From Ipomoea triloba (taxonomy: Eukaryota; Streptophyta; Magnoliopsida; Solanales; Convolvulaceae), in contig NC_044919.1 of the NCBI RefSeq assembly GCF_003576645.1, forward strand, positions 19,814,907-19,878,906: DNA of 64,000 nucleotides, given 5' to 3'. Every line of letters starts with the position of its first letter. The first letter of the stretch is position 1. The position numbers were made by a program, and so were the translations under genes. This document shows, piece by piece, positions 11,801 to 21,597 of this stretch. The notes beneath the pieces are model-generated. The model was not told where the DNA came from. It worked only from the letters and a program-made list of their open reading frames with translations, and did no database searches.

Positions 11801-12178
11801 GCGACATGGAGCTACCTTCGCGCTCTGAACCCAGTGTCCCTGCGACCCCTCAGACACTCAATCGAGAGGTGGACTTGCAACTGCAAGTCATGGGTGGAAA
11901 TCCGGAAGCACCCAAGTCCCCTCCGACAAAAGGTACTTCTCACTTCTCTTCTCCTACTTCTGACTGTGATCGACAGGCCAAAGAAGCCTTCATTGGCGAG
12001 GTGCGTCAATTCATGGCCGATCACTCTCAGAAGATGGCTCAGATCGAGCGCATACTGACCATTGTTCGCAATGCTGCAATGCCTGCGGCTGGCACAAGTG
12101 AATCTCAAGCCAGCCATGACGAACTTCTCGAACAGGCAGTATGGGCTGAGGATGCAGCACGGAAAGCTGCAGATGAAG
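8829..12178. other. Exact 1670-bp duplication around a single N (assembly join)
   Basis: Bases 8829-10498 and 10509-12178 match with a constant offset of 1680 over every line compared. The only ambiguous base, 10499, lies at the junction. The second copy begins inside the stutter region (10500 ACTGGCCACTGAGG-like). Two contigs sharing an overlap were evidently concatenated. All apparent duplicate ORFs here are one gene. Confidence 0.9.
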
Positions 12179-12939
12179 CTGCTATAGCTCGAGCAGAGGC
12201 TGCAGGTGCGAGAGCTGAATTATCCGAGATATGAGCAGAGCTTCGAGCCTTCCAGTATTCCAGTGAACTTCGACAGGACATGATGAAAACACTACTCGAT
12301 GATCTGCCGAACCAAGTGCTTGCCCAACTTCAAGCACTCTTCGAAGGTATGTCCACCCTCCTTTCCCGTACTGATGATGCCACCAAGGGGGAAAATAAAG
12401 GGAAAAAGGGGGAAAATACACAAGGAAGGACATCAACAACTGGCAAGAAAAGGGCAGCAAGTGAACCAGCTGGACCTCCTCCAAAAGTTCCAAAATCATT
12501 GAGCAAACAACTGGAGGAAGCGAAAAGAGCAGAAATCTTAAGGGTCCAGCGTACACTGGAAATGGAGAAAAGGAGAGAAGAGGACAGAGAAAGGAGAAGA
12601 AAAAGACAAGAACAACAGTCAGAAGAAGAAAGAAAGATCGACCTTGTCATGACAAACTTTAAGTTTGGGAGCAGGGAAGATACTGAACAAAAACTGACTC
12701 TTGAGATTTTCAAGCTTCTGAAGATCACTGGAATATATGTTCACAGCAATATGTCTCCAGAAGAATGCATTGCATGGTGGAAAGATGGAGTGATTGATGG
12801 AGAATTCGTGGGGGAAGCTTACAGAAACTACAGGCATCTAGATGTTACAGACGAATACATAAGCCTGGTAAATCCGAAAGACCCCATCAAGACACGAGAA
12901 GCTATTAACAAGAAGAGGGAAGCCAACAACAAGAAGTAA

Positions 12940-13232
12940 GCTCTCGTGGCCCAAACTTCATCTTATTACAGTTTATTGCTGTTTATGTTGTTCTTGGTCC
13001 TATATGTTTTTGGTTTAAACTTTTCCACTAAAGCTCAGTTATGTAAACATTCCCTTAATCTCAAATATATATATCTTTTGCTGGGGGTGTTGTGTGAATT
13101 TGCTTATTCATGCTTTAGTAGAATAATTGTCAAACTTACCATATGCGCTGAAAATAAAATCTATGTTTATCCTCTATCAAATCAGCCATATAGAGTAAGT
13201 ATAAGTGTTGGCATCATCAAAAAGGGGGAAAT
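12940..13232 (+). other. Sirevirus 3' untranslated region and polypurine tract
   Basis: Non-coding, T-rich sequence follows the env-position ORF. It ends in AAAAAGGGGGAAAT (13219-13232) immediately before the LTR start TGTTAGGAAC. This is a classic Sirevirus PPT, the primer for plus-strand DNA synthesis. It fixes both the orientation of the element and the left edge of its 3' LTR. Confidence 0.85.
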
Positions 13233-14958
13233 TGTTAGGAACATAATGTATTAGGTTTTGATGATACCAAAAATGTAATTTAGAATCCCCTAAAGTCTCG
13301 AAAGATAGGAATCAATGTAAGTTCGACAAGTAAACTAAGAGCGAAAATACAACCGGGTAACTTGAGCTCAACTCGGAAAATATTTAAGCTTGAGGTAAAC
13401 TTGTATGAACATCTTAGAAGACTCGTGTTGTAATTTCATAGATAGATCAGTAGAAGGCACGAGACGACACTAGAGGAATAAGGGTCTGCGAGACATCAAC
13501 TAAGTCTCGAGACATAAGCAGAGTTCGAGAGGTAGGACCTCTCGATACAACAATCCAGTTCAAGACATCATCTTTGGTCTCGATAAACTGACACTTCTCC
13601 AAAAGGTTAAATGACAGTCAGGAAGCATGAATAAAGTTTGGAGAAGAAGAATATCATGGAGATAAAATATTAAGGAGGTGCCAGAAGTGGATGCCACATC
13701 AGAATTCCACAACAAACGGATAGAAGGTGCACTAATCCAAAGTCAGTCTTATTCCCTAAAACGAGGATCAATGGGAATTTAAAAAGAGTAACTTTTACCA
13801 AAAGTAGCAAGTGGAGCATGGACTCAAGAAAGTGGATTATGGAATATCCACTACCAAACAAAAGGTTCAAGTTACAAGACCACCACTCCATGAAAGACGC
13901 TGAAAAGATGCAAGTCCCATACACAGCATGGGAGACAAATTTCAAACGGAATAATTTTCCCTCCAACGGAATTATTCCTTTACTCTCATATAAAAAGGAC
14001 GTGAAGACACAGATCAAAAAAGAGGATGACGAGGGGAAATTTTCGTAAGAAATCGGTTCGATTCGAAAATCTTAAGAGGTGTCTATTTCAAACGTTCAAG
14101 TGCCTGAGCTCAATCCGGAATATCATCCTGATATTCAAAATAGCGAGAAAACACATCTTAGTGTTTGAGAGAGTTACAAAGCTTAAACTGCTATACATCT
14201 AGAAGGTAACCGAAGCTGCTCTACATCAAAGTTGATTCAACGATAGCTTTTGGTCAGATTGGAGCTTGTTACATTCAACTGTGACAACCAAAGGTCCTTG
14301 CTTTGGATTAAGCAAGAAGAGGCGGAGTAACCTGGCAGCTCTCTAGTGAAGATCCTGAGGCTTGAGGCGGGCTTGGTGATCAAAGCTCAAGTGCTCGAGA
14401 GGTGGAGTAACTGGAAGCGGGGAGAAAAACCTGAGGAGAGGCGGAGTAACCTGGGAGCTGTCTTGTGAAGATCCTGAGGCTTGAGGCGGGCTTGGTGATC
14501 AAAGCTCAAGTGCTCGATAGGTGGAGTAACAAGAAGCGGGGCGAAAAACCTGAGGCTTGAGGCGGGCTTCGTGATCAAAGCTCAAGCGCTCGATATTGTA
14601 CTAAAAAGGGAAGTTTTAGTGCAATCCTTCCAGGGAGTTTCTGGAAGAAGAGTAGATGTAGGCGGGTTGGCCGAACCACTTAAAAATCTCTCTCGCATTT
14701 ACTTTCTGTCTTTATCTCTCGATCTAACTCTCGAACTGCACTGCATATAACCGCACCTCTCGAACTAACTCAAACTCGTGCTAACTAAAAGGGGATAACC
14801 TTTCCGCTGCGCATAAAACTTTGTCTTCATTTTGTGAGGTATCGGACCTAAACATCCTAAGTCCAATACACACGAGAAGTCGAAAAAGATTTGCAAAATC
14901 TTATACAAGTCTATTCACCCCCCCTCTAGACTTGTACCCCATCCCCTTGGGACCAACA
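13233..14958 (+). repeat. Sirevirus 3' LTR (1726 bp)
   Basis: The LTR starts TGTTAGGAAC directly after the PPT and ends GGGACCAACA. The ends match the TSD-bounded ends of the nested relative exactly. It carries many TCTCGA/TTCGAGAGGT motifs, an internal tandem pair at 14330-14530 and a C-rich block (CACCCCCCCTCTAGACTTG) near the end. The sequence after it (from 14959, CTGAC) belongs to a different element, homologous to 36990-37060. The insertion point is therefore certain on this side, though the matching left TSD is not in the window. Confidence 0.88.
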
Positions 14959-15498
14959 CTGACTTCGTCTCGCATCGAACTTCAACTACACCAACTCGTT
15001 CTTCAAGTCTTGAGGTGAGCGAAGATCTTGCAGACGATGCTACACGCGTGGATACACCAACCCCGAGGAACGTAGATTGCAACTGTTGACTCCGAGCTTC
15101 GAGTAGATTAATCTTCTTCAAGAGCTGCCAATCTTCTGATTGCTTAGACGCATACGGTGCTATCCATCGTTTCACATCAACTAACTACTTATTCCTAATC
15201 TAAGGCAGGCTCCTAGGCAATTCTAAAACGAAGCGACTTATCTAAAAGCGATTAAGAACTTACCGGGAAGACTCGCCCGCAAGCTGCAAACAACAAGGTT
15301 AACAGGGGCAACTACAAACAACTGCGTTAACAAAGCACATATAACTTAAACAAACAAGGCGTGTCCTAACCGCGATTCCTAGAATTTACACATCCTAGGA
15401 TTCTCAAACATCTTAATTCCTACTAATCAAGTCCTAGAGTCTCAAAAGTTCAACCCTAGGATCTCTATTCAGACCTCAACACAGGCTCTGATACCAAC
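14959..15498 (-). mobile_element. Tekay/Del-like element, 5' internal region with PBS
   Basis: The sequence is homologous to 36990-37538 (shared blocks around TTCTTCA.GTCTTGAGGT.AGCGA.GATCTTGCA and GAGTAGATTA). It ends at GGCTCTGATACCAAC (15484-15498). That is the reverse complement of a tRNA-Met primer binding site (TTGGTATCAGAGCC) immediately next to an LTR. It is the untranslated leader of a minus-strand element whose body was displaced by the Sirevirus insertion. No open frame is preserved. Confidence 0.7.
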
Positions 15499-16473
15499 TG
15501 TGACACCCCAACTTTTCACAAGCCGAGATAGCTAAACTTTAACACAAAAGCTGCCTATCTCAACTATCAAACATAACATAGTAGAAGCGATTTATAACCT
15601 AAGGGGTATCGTGCCACATCTAGGTAAGAAAAGCACGGCCTAGAAGCACAGGCTAACCAAAACTGAACCAACTTAATAGATATAAATCCTCAAAACATAT
15701 CCAAAACAAACAAAATCTAAACAAGAGTATATAATCTCATCATTGGCACACATGCCCAAACATAAAGTCTAAAACATCAACAACTAGTCTAAGCCGCCTC
15801 ATAAGGATAAGCTCTAATGCGCTCTCTCTTAGACTTATTCCATACCTGGAAAACATACAAGAAACCATTAGCAAAAGACTGCTAAGCAACCACCACTCAC
15901 ACCCGCAAGGATATACATATATACATAAGTTTGTAAATAGGTTTACACACCCATATAGAATATATACACCAACGAACTGTTCAGCATTTAAAATAGGATA
16001 CTCAACAACAACACGCTGAATAAAGGATAAACCAAGACTTCTCAACAATACCAATATCCAACATAATTGCACAAGACAACAAGTCTATAACAGAATATCA
16101 ACCGAATCAAGAATTCAACAGGAATATATCCAAGAATAATCAACAGGAATATATCATAGAATAATCAACAACGAACGAGATACGATATAACTCAAGAATC
16201 AAGTAAGAGACCAAACAGACCTCAACCTAAGGATAAGTACTAACCCTTACCCTCCAACCAACACGCCAATCCTCATACCGAGTATCAAACCCAAACTCGG
16301 TTCACAGAGGAAAATAATGCCCGAATCATAAAGGCAAATGGTGCCCAAATACACAAAGACAAATCGTGCCCAAATACATAGAGGCAAATAGTCCTTAAAT
16401 ACACAAGTGGCAAATAGTGCCTATATACACAAATGGCAAATAGTGCCCATATACACAAATGGCAAATAGTGCC
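15499..16473 (-). repeat. Tekay/Del-like LTR, truncated by the Tat element
   Basis: The LTR starts TGTGACACCCC on the plus strand, i.e. ends GGGGTGTCACA in its own direction, next to the PBS. It is related to the LTR starting at 37539 (blocks AGCAGAAGCG / TGCCACATCTAG, and CATACCTGGAAAACAT with AGCAAA.GACTGCTAAG). It ends inside a 25-26-bp minisatellite (about 16335-16473, core GGCAAATAGTGCCCA, six units) where Tat sequence begins. Confidence 0.65.
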
Positions 16474-17303
16474 TGATGGTTTCCCGATCTTCAGGCAATC
16501 GGCCGGCGGGCCAACATTACCGGAAAATTACAAGAATAATAAGTGTATTTTATATAAATTCTCAAGTGGTTTTTTGTCTCCTCTACTCATATTTTTTCCC
16601 CCCCTTCATGGGGTCCCGTACAAGTATATATCTCACGCACCTGGTCGGTTACACATTTAATCTCCTAATCAATGTTACAAATAATAGCTCATAAAAGTCA
16701 TTAAATGCTCATAATGATAGCCGTTCTCTCGTAATTGTCCGTTGGTCCTCTCGATCCTTCACTTTCACCGAGTGTCTTTAAGAGTCTATCGAAGGCTAGT
16801 CGACTGCCTTATACACTCAGTCGGCCAAATCTTCTTCCGACCGACCGCCAAGGAGTCGGGGCGAACCTTGCATATCTTAGGGTATTGACGCCTTATGGGC
16901 TCTCTTCTCCTACCGACTGACCTCGGAAGGAGTTTGTAACGGACCTTTCATATCCAGGACGCCAGTGTTCTATTAGCTTTTCCTTTCTGCCGACTAGCTC
17001 CTCTACCCAGTCGCCTTTATATACCATCATCTAGTCCCTCACTTTCCTTGGTTTAAGGAACCGAAGCCTAGGAAAGTACACCTCTTGACAAAGTGGATCC
17101 GTATCTCTGTCATATCTTTCCTCCTGTCAACTCCGATTAAAATCCCTGATTTTACTCGATTACCAAGAGATTTTCACCGAATCTATGTATTAGAACCTTC
17201 CTTATTCTGACAGCCGTCCTTTTTGATCTTTATCCCTTTTGCCCTCGTTTCTTTAACTCATTCCCTTCTACTATAAATGTCTTCCCCTTTTCGAAAGGGC
17301 TCA
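16474..17303 (-). repeat. Probable 3' LTR of the Tat-lineage element
   Basis: Bounded on the left by TGATGGTTTCC, where the older minisatellite stops. Bounded on the right by GGGCTCA followed by CCCTCCTTT, a reverse-complement polypurine tract. In element orientation this gives an LTR beginning TGAGCCCTTTCG and ending CCATCA. The other LTR is missing, so the borders rest on termini and context only. No other coding sequence is present. Confidence 0.5.
17272..17279 (+). promoter_or_regulatory. TATA box for the Tat antisense ORF
   Basis: CTATAAATG lies on the plus strand 31 bp inside the inner edge of the LTR and about 50 bp before the ATG at 17323. The surrounding sequence is pyrimidine-rich, as in plant core promoters. 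It faces the antisense ORF and away from gag-pol. Transcription would start near 17300. Confidence 0.5.
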
Positions 17304-17322
17304 CCCTCCTTTGCTGATCATA

Positions 17323-17694
17323 ATGAAGAAAAGAGACGTCGCTGGCCCTCCTTCTCGACGTTCCCTACGCTTGGCCGAGCAGGCGCGGCAAGAAATGCTT
17401 CGCCAACGGAAAATTGCGCACGACGGGCATGAAGTGGGGGATACCCATGAAGACTTTCTTCTCATTCCTTCCGATGAGGAGAAGGAAGTGGCAGCCCCAC
17501 CACCTCCTGAAGGTGAAGTGGGCTCCCCACTTAACCCCAACTACGATTCTGACTACTTGGAATTCTTAACGGAGTTCTTGGCTGATGATTCCTTAGGGAA
17601 TACCCCACCAGCTTCCCCAGCGACTCCGGACACAGTCTTCCCAGTTACTCCCTCAGCTGCTTTTGAGGTTGATCCGCCGTTTCCTCCTTCTTAG
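17323..17694 (+). CDS. Tat antisense ORF, first part
   Basis: The start is ATG 17323 (MKKRDVAGPPSRRSLRLAEQ), followed by a basic N-terminus, an acidic region (IPSDEEKEVAAPPPPEGEVG) and a Pro-rich tail ending at TAG. It lies between pol and the 3' LTR on the strand opposite to gag-pol, which is where Tat elements such as Grande and Retand carry an antisense ORF of unknown function. The frame stops at 17692-17694, and related sequence resumes at 18781. The gene was therefore either spliced or has been broken by the tandem repeats between. No known domain is visible. Confidence 0.5.
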   Translation: MKKRDVAGPPSRRSLRLAEQARQEMLRQRKIAHDGHEVGDTHEDFLLIPSDEEKEVAAPPPPEGEVGSPLNPNYDSDYLEFLTEFLADDSLGNTPPASPATPDTVFPVTPSAAFEVDPPFPPS

Positions 17695-17948
17695 ACGCCA
17701 TCCGTGATTTCTGCCGATTCTCCTACTGCCTCAGCCTGACCTCCCATCAACCAAAAGTCTCTATGCAGCCATAATCGTAGACATGCTAGGCCCTATAGGG
17801 CTATTTTGTATTTCTCGGCTAAACTTTAATGAATAAATGGCTCTTCCGCATATAACGTTACTCTTTTCTTGTCTTTCTTTCGTGCTTCTCTCCAGGAGGC
17901 ACAATTGTCCAAGTTCTGACTCCTTCCTTTGAGTAATTATCACAACCA

Positions 17949-18595
17949 CTTTATGACCTTTTCTCACACTCCCTTATCAGGGAGGCACGTTTGACCGAGT
18001 GCCAACTCCATTTTCAGGACTCCGGCCTAACCAAAACACCAACCTTATGACTTCTTTCTCACACTCCCTTTTCAGGGAGGCACGGTTGACCGAGTGCCGA
18101 CTCCATTTTCAGGACTCCGGCCTAACCAAAACACCAACCTTATGACTTCTTTCTCACACTCCCTTTTCAGGGAGGCACGGTTGACCGAGTGCCGACTCCA
18201 TTTTCAGGACTCCGGCCTAACCAGAACACCAACCTTATGACTTCTTTCTCACACTCCCTTTTCAGGGAGGCACGGTTGACCGATTGCTGACTCCATTTTC
18301 AGGACTCCGGCCTAACCAAAACACCAACCTTATGACTTCTTTCTCACACTCCCTTTTCAGGGAGGCACAGTTGACCGAGTGAGGGACTCCGGCCTAACCA
18401 AAACACCAACCTTATGACTTCTTTCTCACACTCCCTTTTCAGGGAGGCACGGTTGACCGAGTGCCGACTCCATTTTAAGGACTTCGGTCTAACCAGAACA
18501 CCAACCCTATGACTTCTTTTTCACACTCCCTTTTCAGGGAGGCACGGTTGACCGAGTGCCGACTCCATTTTCAGGACCCCGGCCTAACCAAAAAG
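17949..18595. repeat. 95-bp tandem repeat array in the Tat 3' region
   Basis: Seven units begin near 17949, 18044, 18139, 18234, 18329, 18411 and 18506. The spacing is 95 bp except for one 82-bp unit with a 13-bp deletion. Each unit reads CTTATGACTTCTTTCTCAC then CTCCCTTTTCAGGGAGGC and later CCATTTTCAGGACTCC, so it holds two pyrimidine-tract plus CAG sites like splice acceptors. Tandem arrays in this position are a known trait of Tat elements and a source of satellites. The 17695-17948 stretch before it has no gene I can recognise. Confidence 0.85.
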
Positions 18596-18599
18596 GTCT

Positions 18600-18705
18600 T
18601 CGAAGGCGTCATCCTTCCGAAAAGGTCACTACGAGAGTCATCCTTCCGAAAAGGTCACTACGAGAGTCATTCTTCCGAAAAGGTCTTCGAAGGTGTCTCC
18701 CGTTA
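18600..18705. repeat. 29-bp short tandem repeat
   Basis: About three imperfect units of AAAAGGTCACTACGAGAGTC and ATCCTTCCG follow the 95-bp array. They separate it from the second part of the antisense ORF. Confidence 0.7.
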
Positions 18706-18780
18706 CTTGTATCGGGTAAGCTATACTTATGTCAAGTTCTCGCATATTGCACTCCTCATCTTTTTTATATCATTCGGCAG

Positions 18781-19451
18781 GCTCTGGCTGTTCAGTCGGA
18801 AATGCGGAAGAGAATGAGTCCTCTCTTGGCGGATGCAGAGCTAGTGCCGACTCTAAGGGCCAACCTTCACAAACGGGAGAAAGAGCTGGATGATTCGGCA
18901 CTCCGGGTGGGTCAACTGGAGTCGGAGCTTGAGGCTGAGAAGAAGAAGAGTGCTGAGGCTGCGGACTTAGCCGTGGCTACTTATAAGTCTTCCCGAGCCT
19001 TTGAAGAGGATGTGCTGGCCAATGTTCGCTCGAGGCTAAGGCTGCTGGCTATGGAGTGGCTAAGTTCTGATGAAGGCCGAGCCTATCTGACGGACCTCGA
19101 AGAGGAGGACTATCACATGGGGTCCTTGGACATGCAATGTGACATCTACCCGGTTCTTTTGGAGAGGGATCCGACCTTCGACCCAGAAAAATGGGGCATT
19201 CCAACACAGTTAGCCGAGCTCCCCTCTCGCGTTCCTGCTACCCCCGCACGTCAATAGGGGGCCGGAGAAACCGACAGGGTCACTCCGGAGAACTCAAGTG
19301 GCGGGCAGATTCCGATGGATTCCTCATATCTGAATTCTGCTGCCAATTTGACCGCTCTGGCAGGAATGGATCTCAAACCTGTGCCTTCAATACCTAACTT
19401 GCTCAAAGGCAGACAGACTGCCGGACTCATAAGGATTCGAGGATCGAAATG
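18781..19451 (+). pseudogene. Tat antisense ORF, second part
   Basis: The coding-like stretch begins right after TTCGGCAG at 18773-18780, a good splice acceptor behind a T-rich tract. It encodes ALAVQSEMRKRMSPLLADAE, a heptad region (LESELEAEKKKSAEAADLA) and a conserved-looking tail (DIYPVLLERDPTFDPEKWGI). A TAG at 19255-19257 interrupts it. The same frame continues (GQIPMDSSYLNSAANLTAL) to TGA at 19449-19451. The CAA-TAG context suggests a single nonsense mutation. A similar tail appears at 58118-58440. The product may be a nuclear or Gag-interacting coiled-coil protein, but nothing shows this directly. Confidence 0.5.
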
Positions 19452-19597
19452 AGACTTAGGTTATCTCATCCTAACTCACTCAAAGGCAGACAGACTGCCA
19501 GACTCATAAGTTCCCTCAAAACCATATGTCGTAAAAAAAAGTGATCGCTCTATTAAAATTAATGACTTTCATTACAATCTTTTAAAAACCTAACTTT

Positions 19598-21597
19598 CTA
19601 CTGAAAGAATTTCTTCAGGTGTACCGCATTCCATTTTCTCTCCACAGCCTGCCCTTCTAGGGTCTCCAAACGGTATGTTCCTGGGCGAATGACCTCTCTG
19701 ATTCGGTAAGGACTTTCCCATTTGATTGCAAATTTCCCCCCTTGATTAGGTTGACTGGCGTCTCGGTCTCTTAAGACCAGGTCTCCCTCATGAAACTTCT
19801 TCTCCTTTACTCTTTTGTCATAATAGCGTTTGACTGACTGCTGATACTCAGCCATTCGTCCATACGCCGCGTCCCTCCTTTCCTCAAGGAAGTTTTTCTC
19901 TATTTGCAGATTTTCTTCATTTTCATCATCGTTGTACTGTAACACCCGAAGGGTTGGAGTGGTAATCTCGGCAGGTACCTTGGCCTCGAAGCCATAAGTA
20001 AGGGAGAATGGAGTAGGTACCTTGGCCTCGAAGCCATAAGTAAGGGAGAATGGAGTCTCCCCGTTGGCCTCGAAGCCATAAGTAAGGGAGAATGGAGTCT
20101 CCCCGGTTGCTCTCCGAGGAGTCGTTCGATACGCCCATAGGACTCGATCCAACTCATCGACCCAGGTTCCTCCCAAGTCATTTAACTTTCTTCGAATTCC
20201 ATCCACAATGGTTCGATTAACATTCTCGACCTGACCATCGGCCTGGGGGTAAGCTACTGAGACCCTGGTGTGTCGTATTCCATACTGTTGGCAAAAGTCG
20301 CTGAAGGGTCGGCAATCGAACTGTCTTCCATTGTCACTAACTAGGTGCTCCGGGAGCCCGAATCGACAAATGACCTTCCTCCAAAGGAACTTGCGACATT
20401 GAAACTCAGTGATAGTTGCCAAGGGCTCAGCTTCTACCCATTTGGTGAAGTAATCTACCGCCACCACACAAAATCGCAGTCGTCCAGGTGCCTGGGGCAA
20501 CGGCCCAACGATATCAATCCCCCATTTGGCAAAGGGAATAGCAACCGTAATCGGAGTATAAAAAGAGGCCGGCCGATTGTCCTTCTTGGCGAAGGATTGG
20601 CATATCGCACATCTAGCGACTCGGTTGATACAGTCCTTAACCATAGTAGGCCAATAATATCCTTGTAACACTATCTTGCGGGCTAGCGTATGGGCCCCTT
20701 GATGAGCTGAACAAATTCCTCGATGCACCTCCTCCATAACTTGGTTCGCCTCAGAAGGGAACAAACACCTCAGCAACGGTCTCCCGAAGGACTTCTTGTA
20801 CATGTGACCGTCTATCAACACATACGCAGGGGATCGTCTCCGGATTTTCGCTGCCTCGGCCAGATCGTCAGGGAGGTCCCCCTTTTCCTTATACCTATGA
20901 ATTTCCTCCATCCAGAATACTTCTGGATGTTCCTCAGGGTCCAGTTCCTCAATGATACACACGTCTTCTGGAACGACTTTTGGTTCTATGTTGGGTAACG
21001 AGACTCGTTCATTCTGACAGATTCTGATGAGATGATCCGGTATTCCTCTTAAGGCAATTTTGGACGGAATATCGGCCTCTGTGTTCTCAGCGCGGGGTAC
21101 GTGCTCTAACTCATAAGCTTCGAATTCACCCAAAAGTCCCTTAGTGACTCTTTTATATCGCCCGAGTCTTTCATTCTTCGCCTCGCATGTTCCAGTTACT
21201 TGTCCGACCACTAAGCGAGAGTCGGTCTTTATCCGAATCTTCTGAACTTTAAGGGCCTTGGCCATCCGCAGTCCTCCGATCACGGCCTCATACTCAGCTT
21301 CATTATTCGAGGCTTTGAACTCGTAAGTCAATGAATAGTATAAACGAAAACCTTCAGGAGTCGTCAACATGATTCCACCCCCACAATGATGTTGACTGGC
21401 GGCTCCATCGGCATGCATTTCCCACCAATCTCCTTCTTCAGGGGCCTTAGCGTTGGGTTCCGGGCTCTGAGCGGTGCATTCTACTATAAAATCGGCCAAA
21501 GCTTGGCCTTTCACCGAGGGGTGAGGGTGATACTCAATCCCATATTGGGTGAGCTCTACGGCCCACTTTACCAAACGCCCCGAAGAATTGGGGTTTC
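19598..21597 (-). pseudogene. pol: Tat Ty3/gypsy pol, second RNase H and integrase
   Basis: Reading leftwards from NPNSSGR and LVKWAVELTQYGIEYHPHP, an archaeal-type RNase H follows (D in MHADGA, E in NNEAEYEA, D in KTDSRL). The integrase HHCC finger (HRGICSAHQGAHT, CAICQ) and core come next (D in WGIDIVGPL, D in LVSDNGRQF, E in GQVENVNRT). It ends near VERKWNAVHLKKFFQ. Two RNase H domains are diagnostic for the Tat lineage. A TGA at about 21595-21597 (after PLAGVL) separates it from the RT part, and a 42-nt stutter at 19972-20107 repeats TPFSLTYGFEA three times. Confidence 0.9.
19972..20107 (-). repeat. 42-nt sliding stutter in Tat integrase
   Basis: GGCCTCGAAGCCATAAG starts at 19982, 20024 and 20066. 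The protein reads TGETPFSLTYGFEA, NGETPFSLTYGFEA, KVPTPFSLTYGFEA, KVPAEI. The integrase family has this motif once. Period and sliding pattern are identical to those at 8570, 24428, 25065 and 26501. Confidence 0.85.

Larger units (their letters stand above)
7571..12939 (+). pseudogene. Sirevirus env-position ORF, long acidic coiled-coil protein
   Basis: The start is ATG 7571 (MASESSTSTSSSDAYQ). The first 250 or so residues form a globular region (EWFANAKVTKGKIESRFNEIDI, LKILHAIWNNNKMDW) like the N-terminal part of plant env-like or putative transposon proteins. Then come a basic linker (KGRGKRKAPAKEKES), a very acidic SRG/VRE-rich middle, and a C-terminal coiled coil (EMEKRREEDRERRRKRQE). The nested copy at 24315-28189 is homologous throughout. 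Breaks: a one-base shift near 10118-10126 moves the true frame to the one read as MELPSRSEPSV, TGA at 12232 replaces Arg, and the final part resumes to 12939. A 1.68-kb assembly duplication and a 42-nt stutter inflate it; real length is about 3.7 kb. No signal peptide or membrane segment is seen, so the envelope label is positional only. Confidence 0.7.
2171..14958 (+). mobile_element. Sirevirus-type Ty1/copia retrotransposon, left end rearranged
   Basis: The order gag, protease-integrase-RT-RNase H, long extra ORF, PPT, 3' LTR is the Sirevirus plan. It inserted into the 5' internal region of a Tekay-like element. Its normal 5' LTR, PBS and gag start are missing. In their place is an inverted LTR plus inverted gag at 1-2172. 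The copy is inactive: pol has a nonsense codon and two frame breaks, and the extra ORF is broken. After removing the two contig duplications it would be about 11 kb over this span. Confidence 0.85.

Noticed and set aside
10382..12058. Second large ORF of 558 residues that repeats the end of the 7571 ORF
   Set aside because: It is the contig-overlap copy of 8829-10498 across an N, not a second gene.
13233..13254. ORF 12946-13254 reading through the PPT into the LTR
   Set aside because: It spans non-coding 3' region, PPT and LTR start, and shows no protein-like pattern.
17949..18595. CRISPR-like regular array
   Set aside because: The 95-bp units are contiguous near-identical tandem repeats without variable spacers, in a plant retrotransposon.
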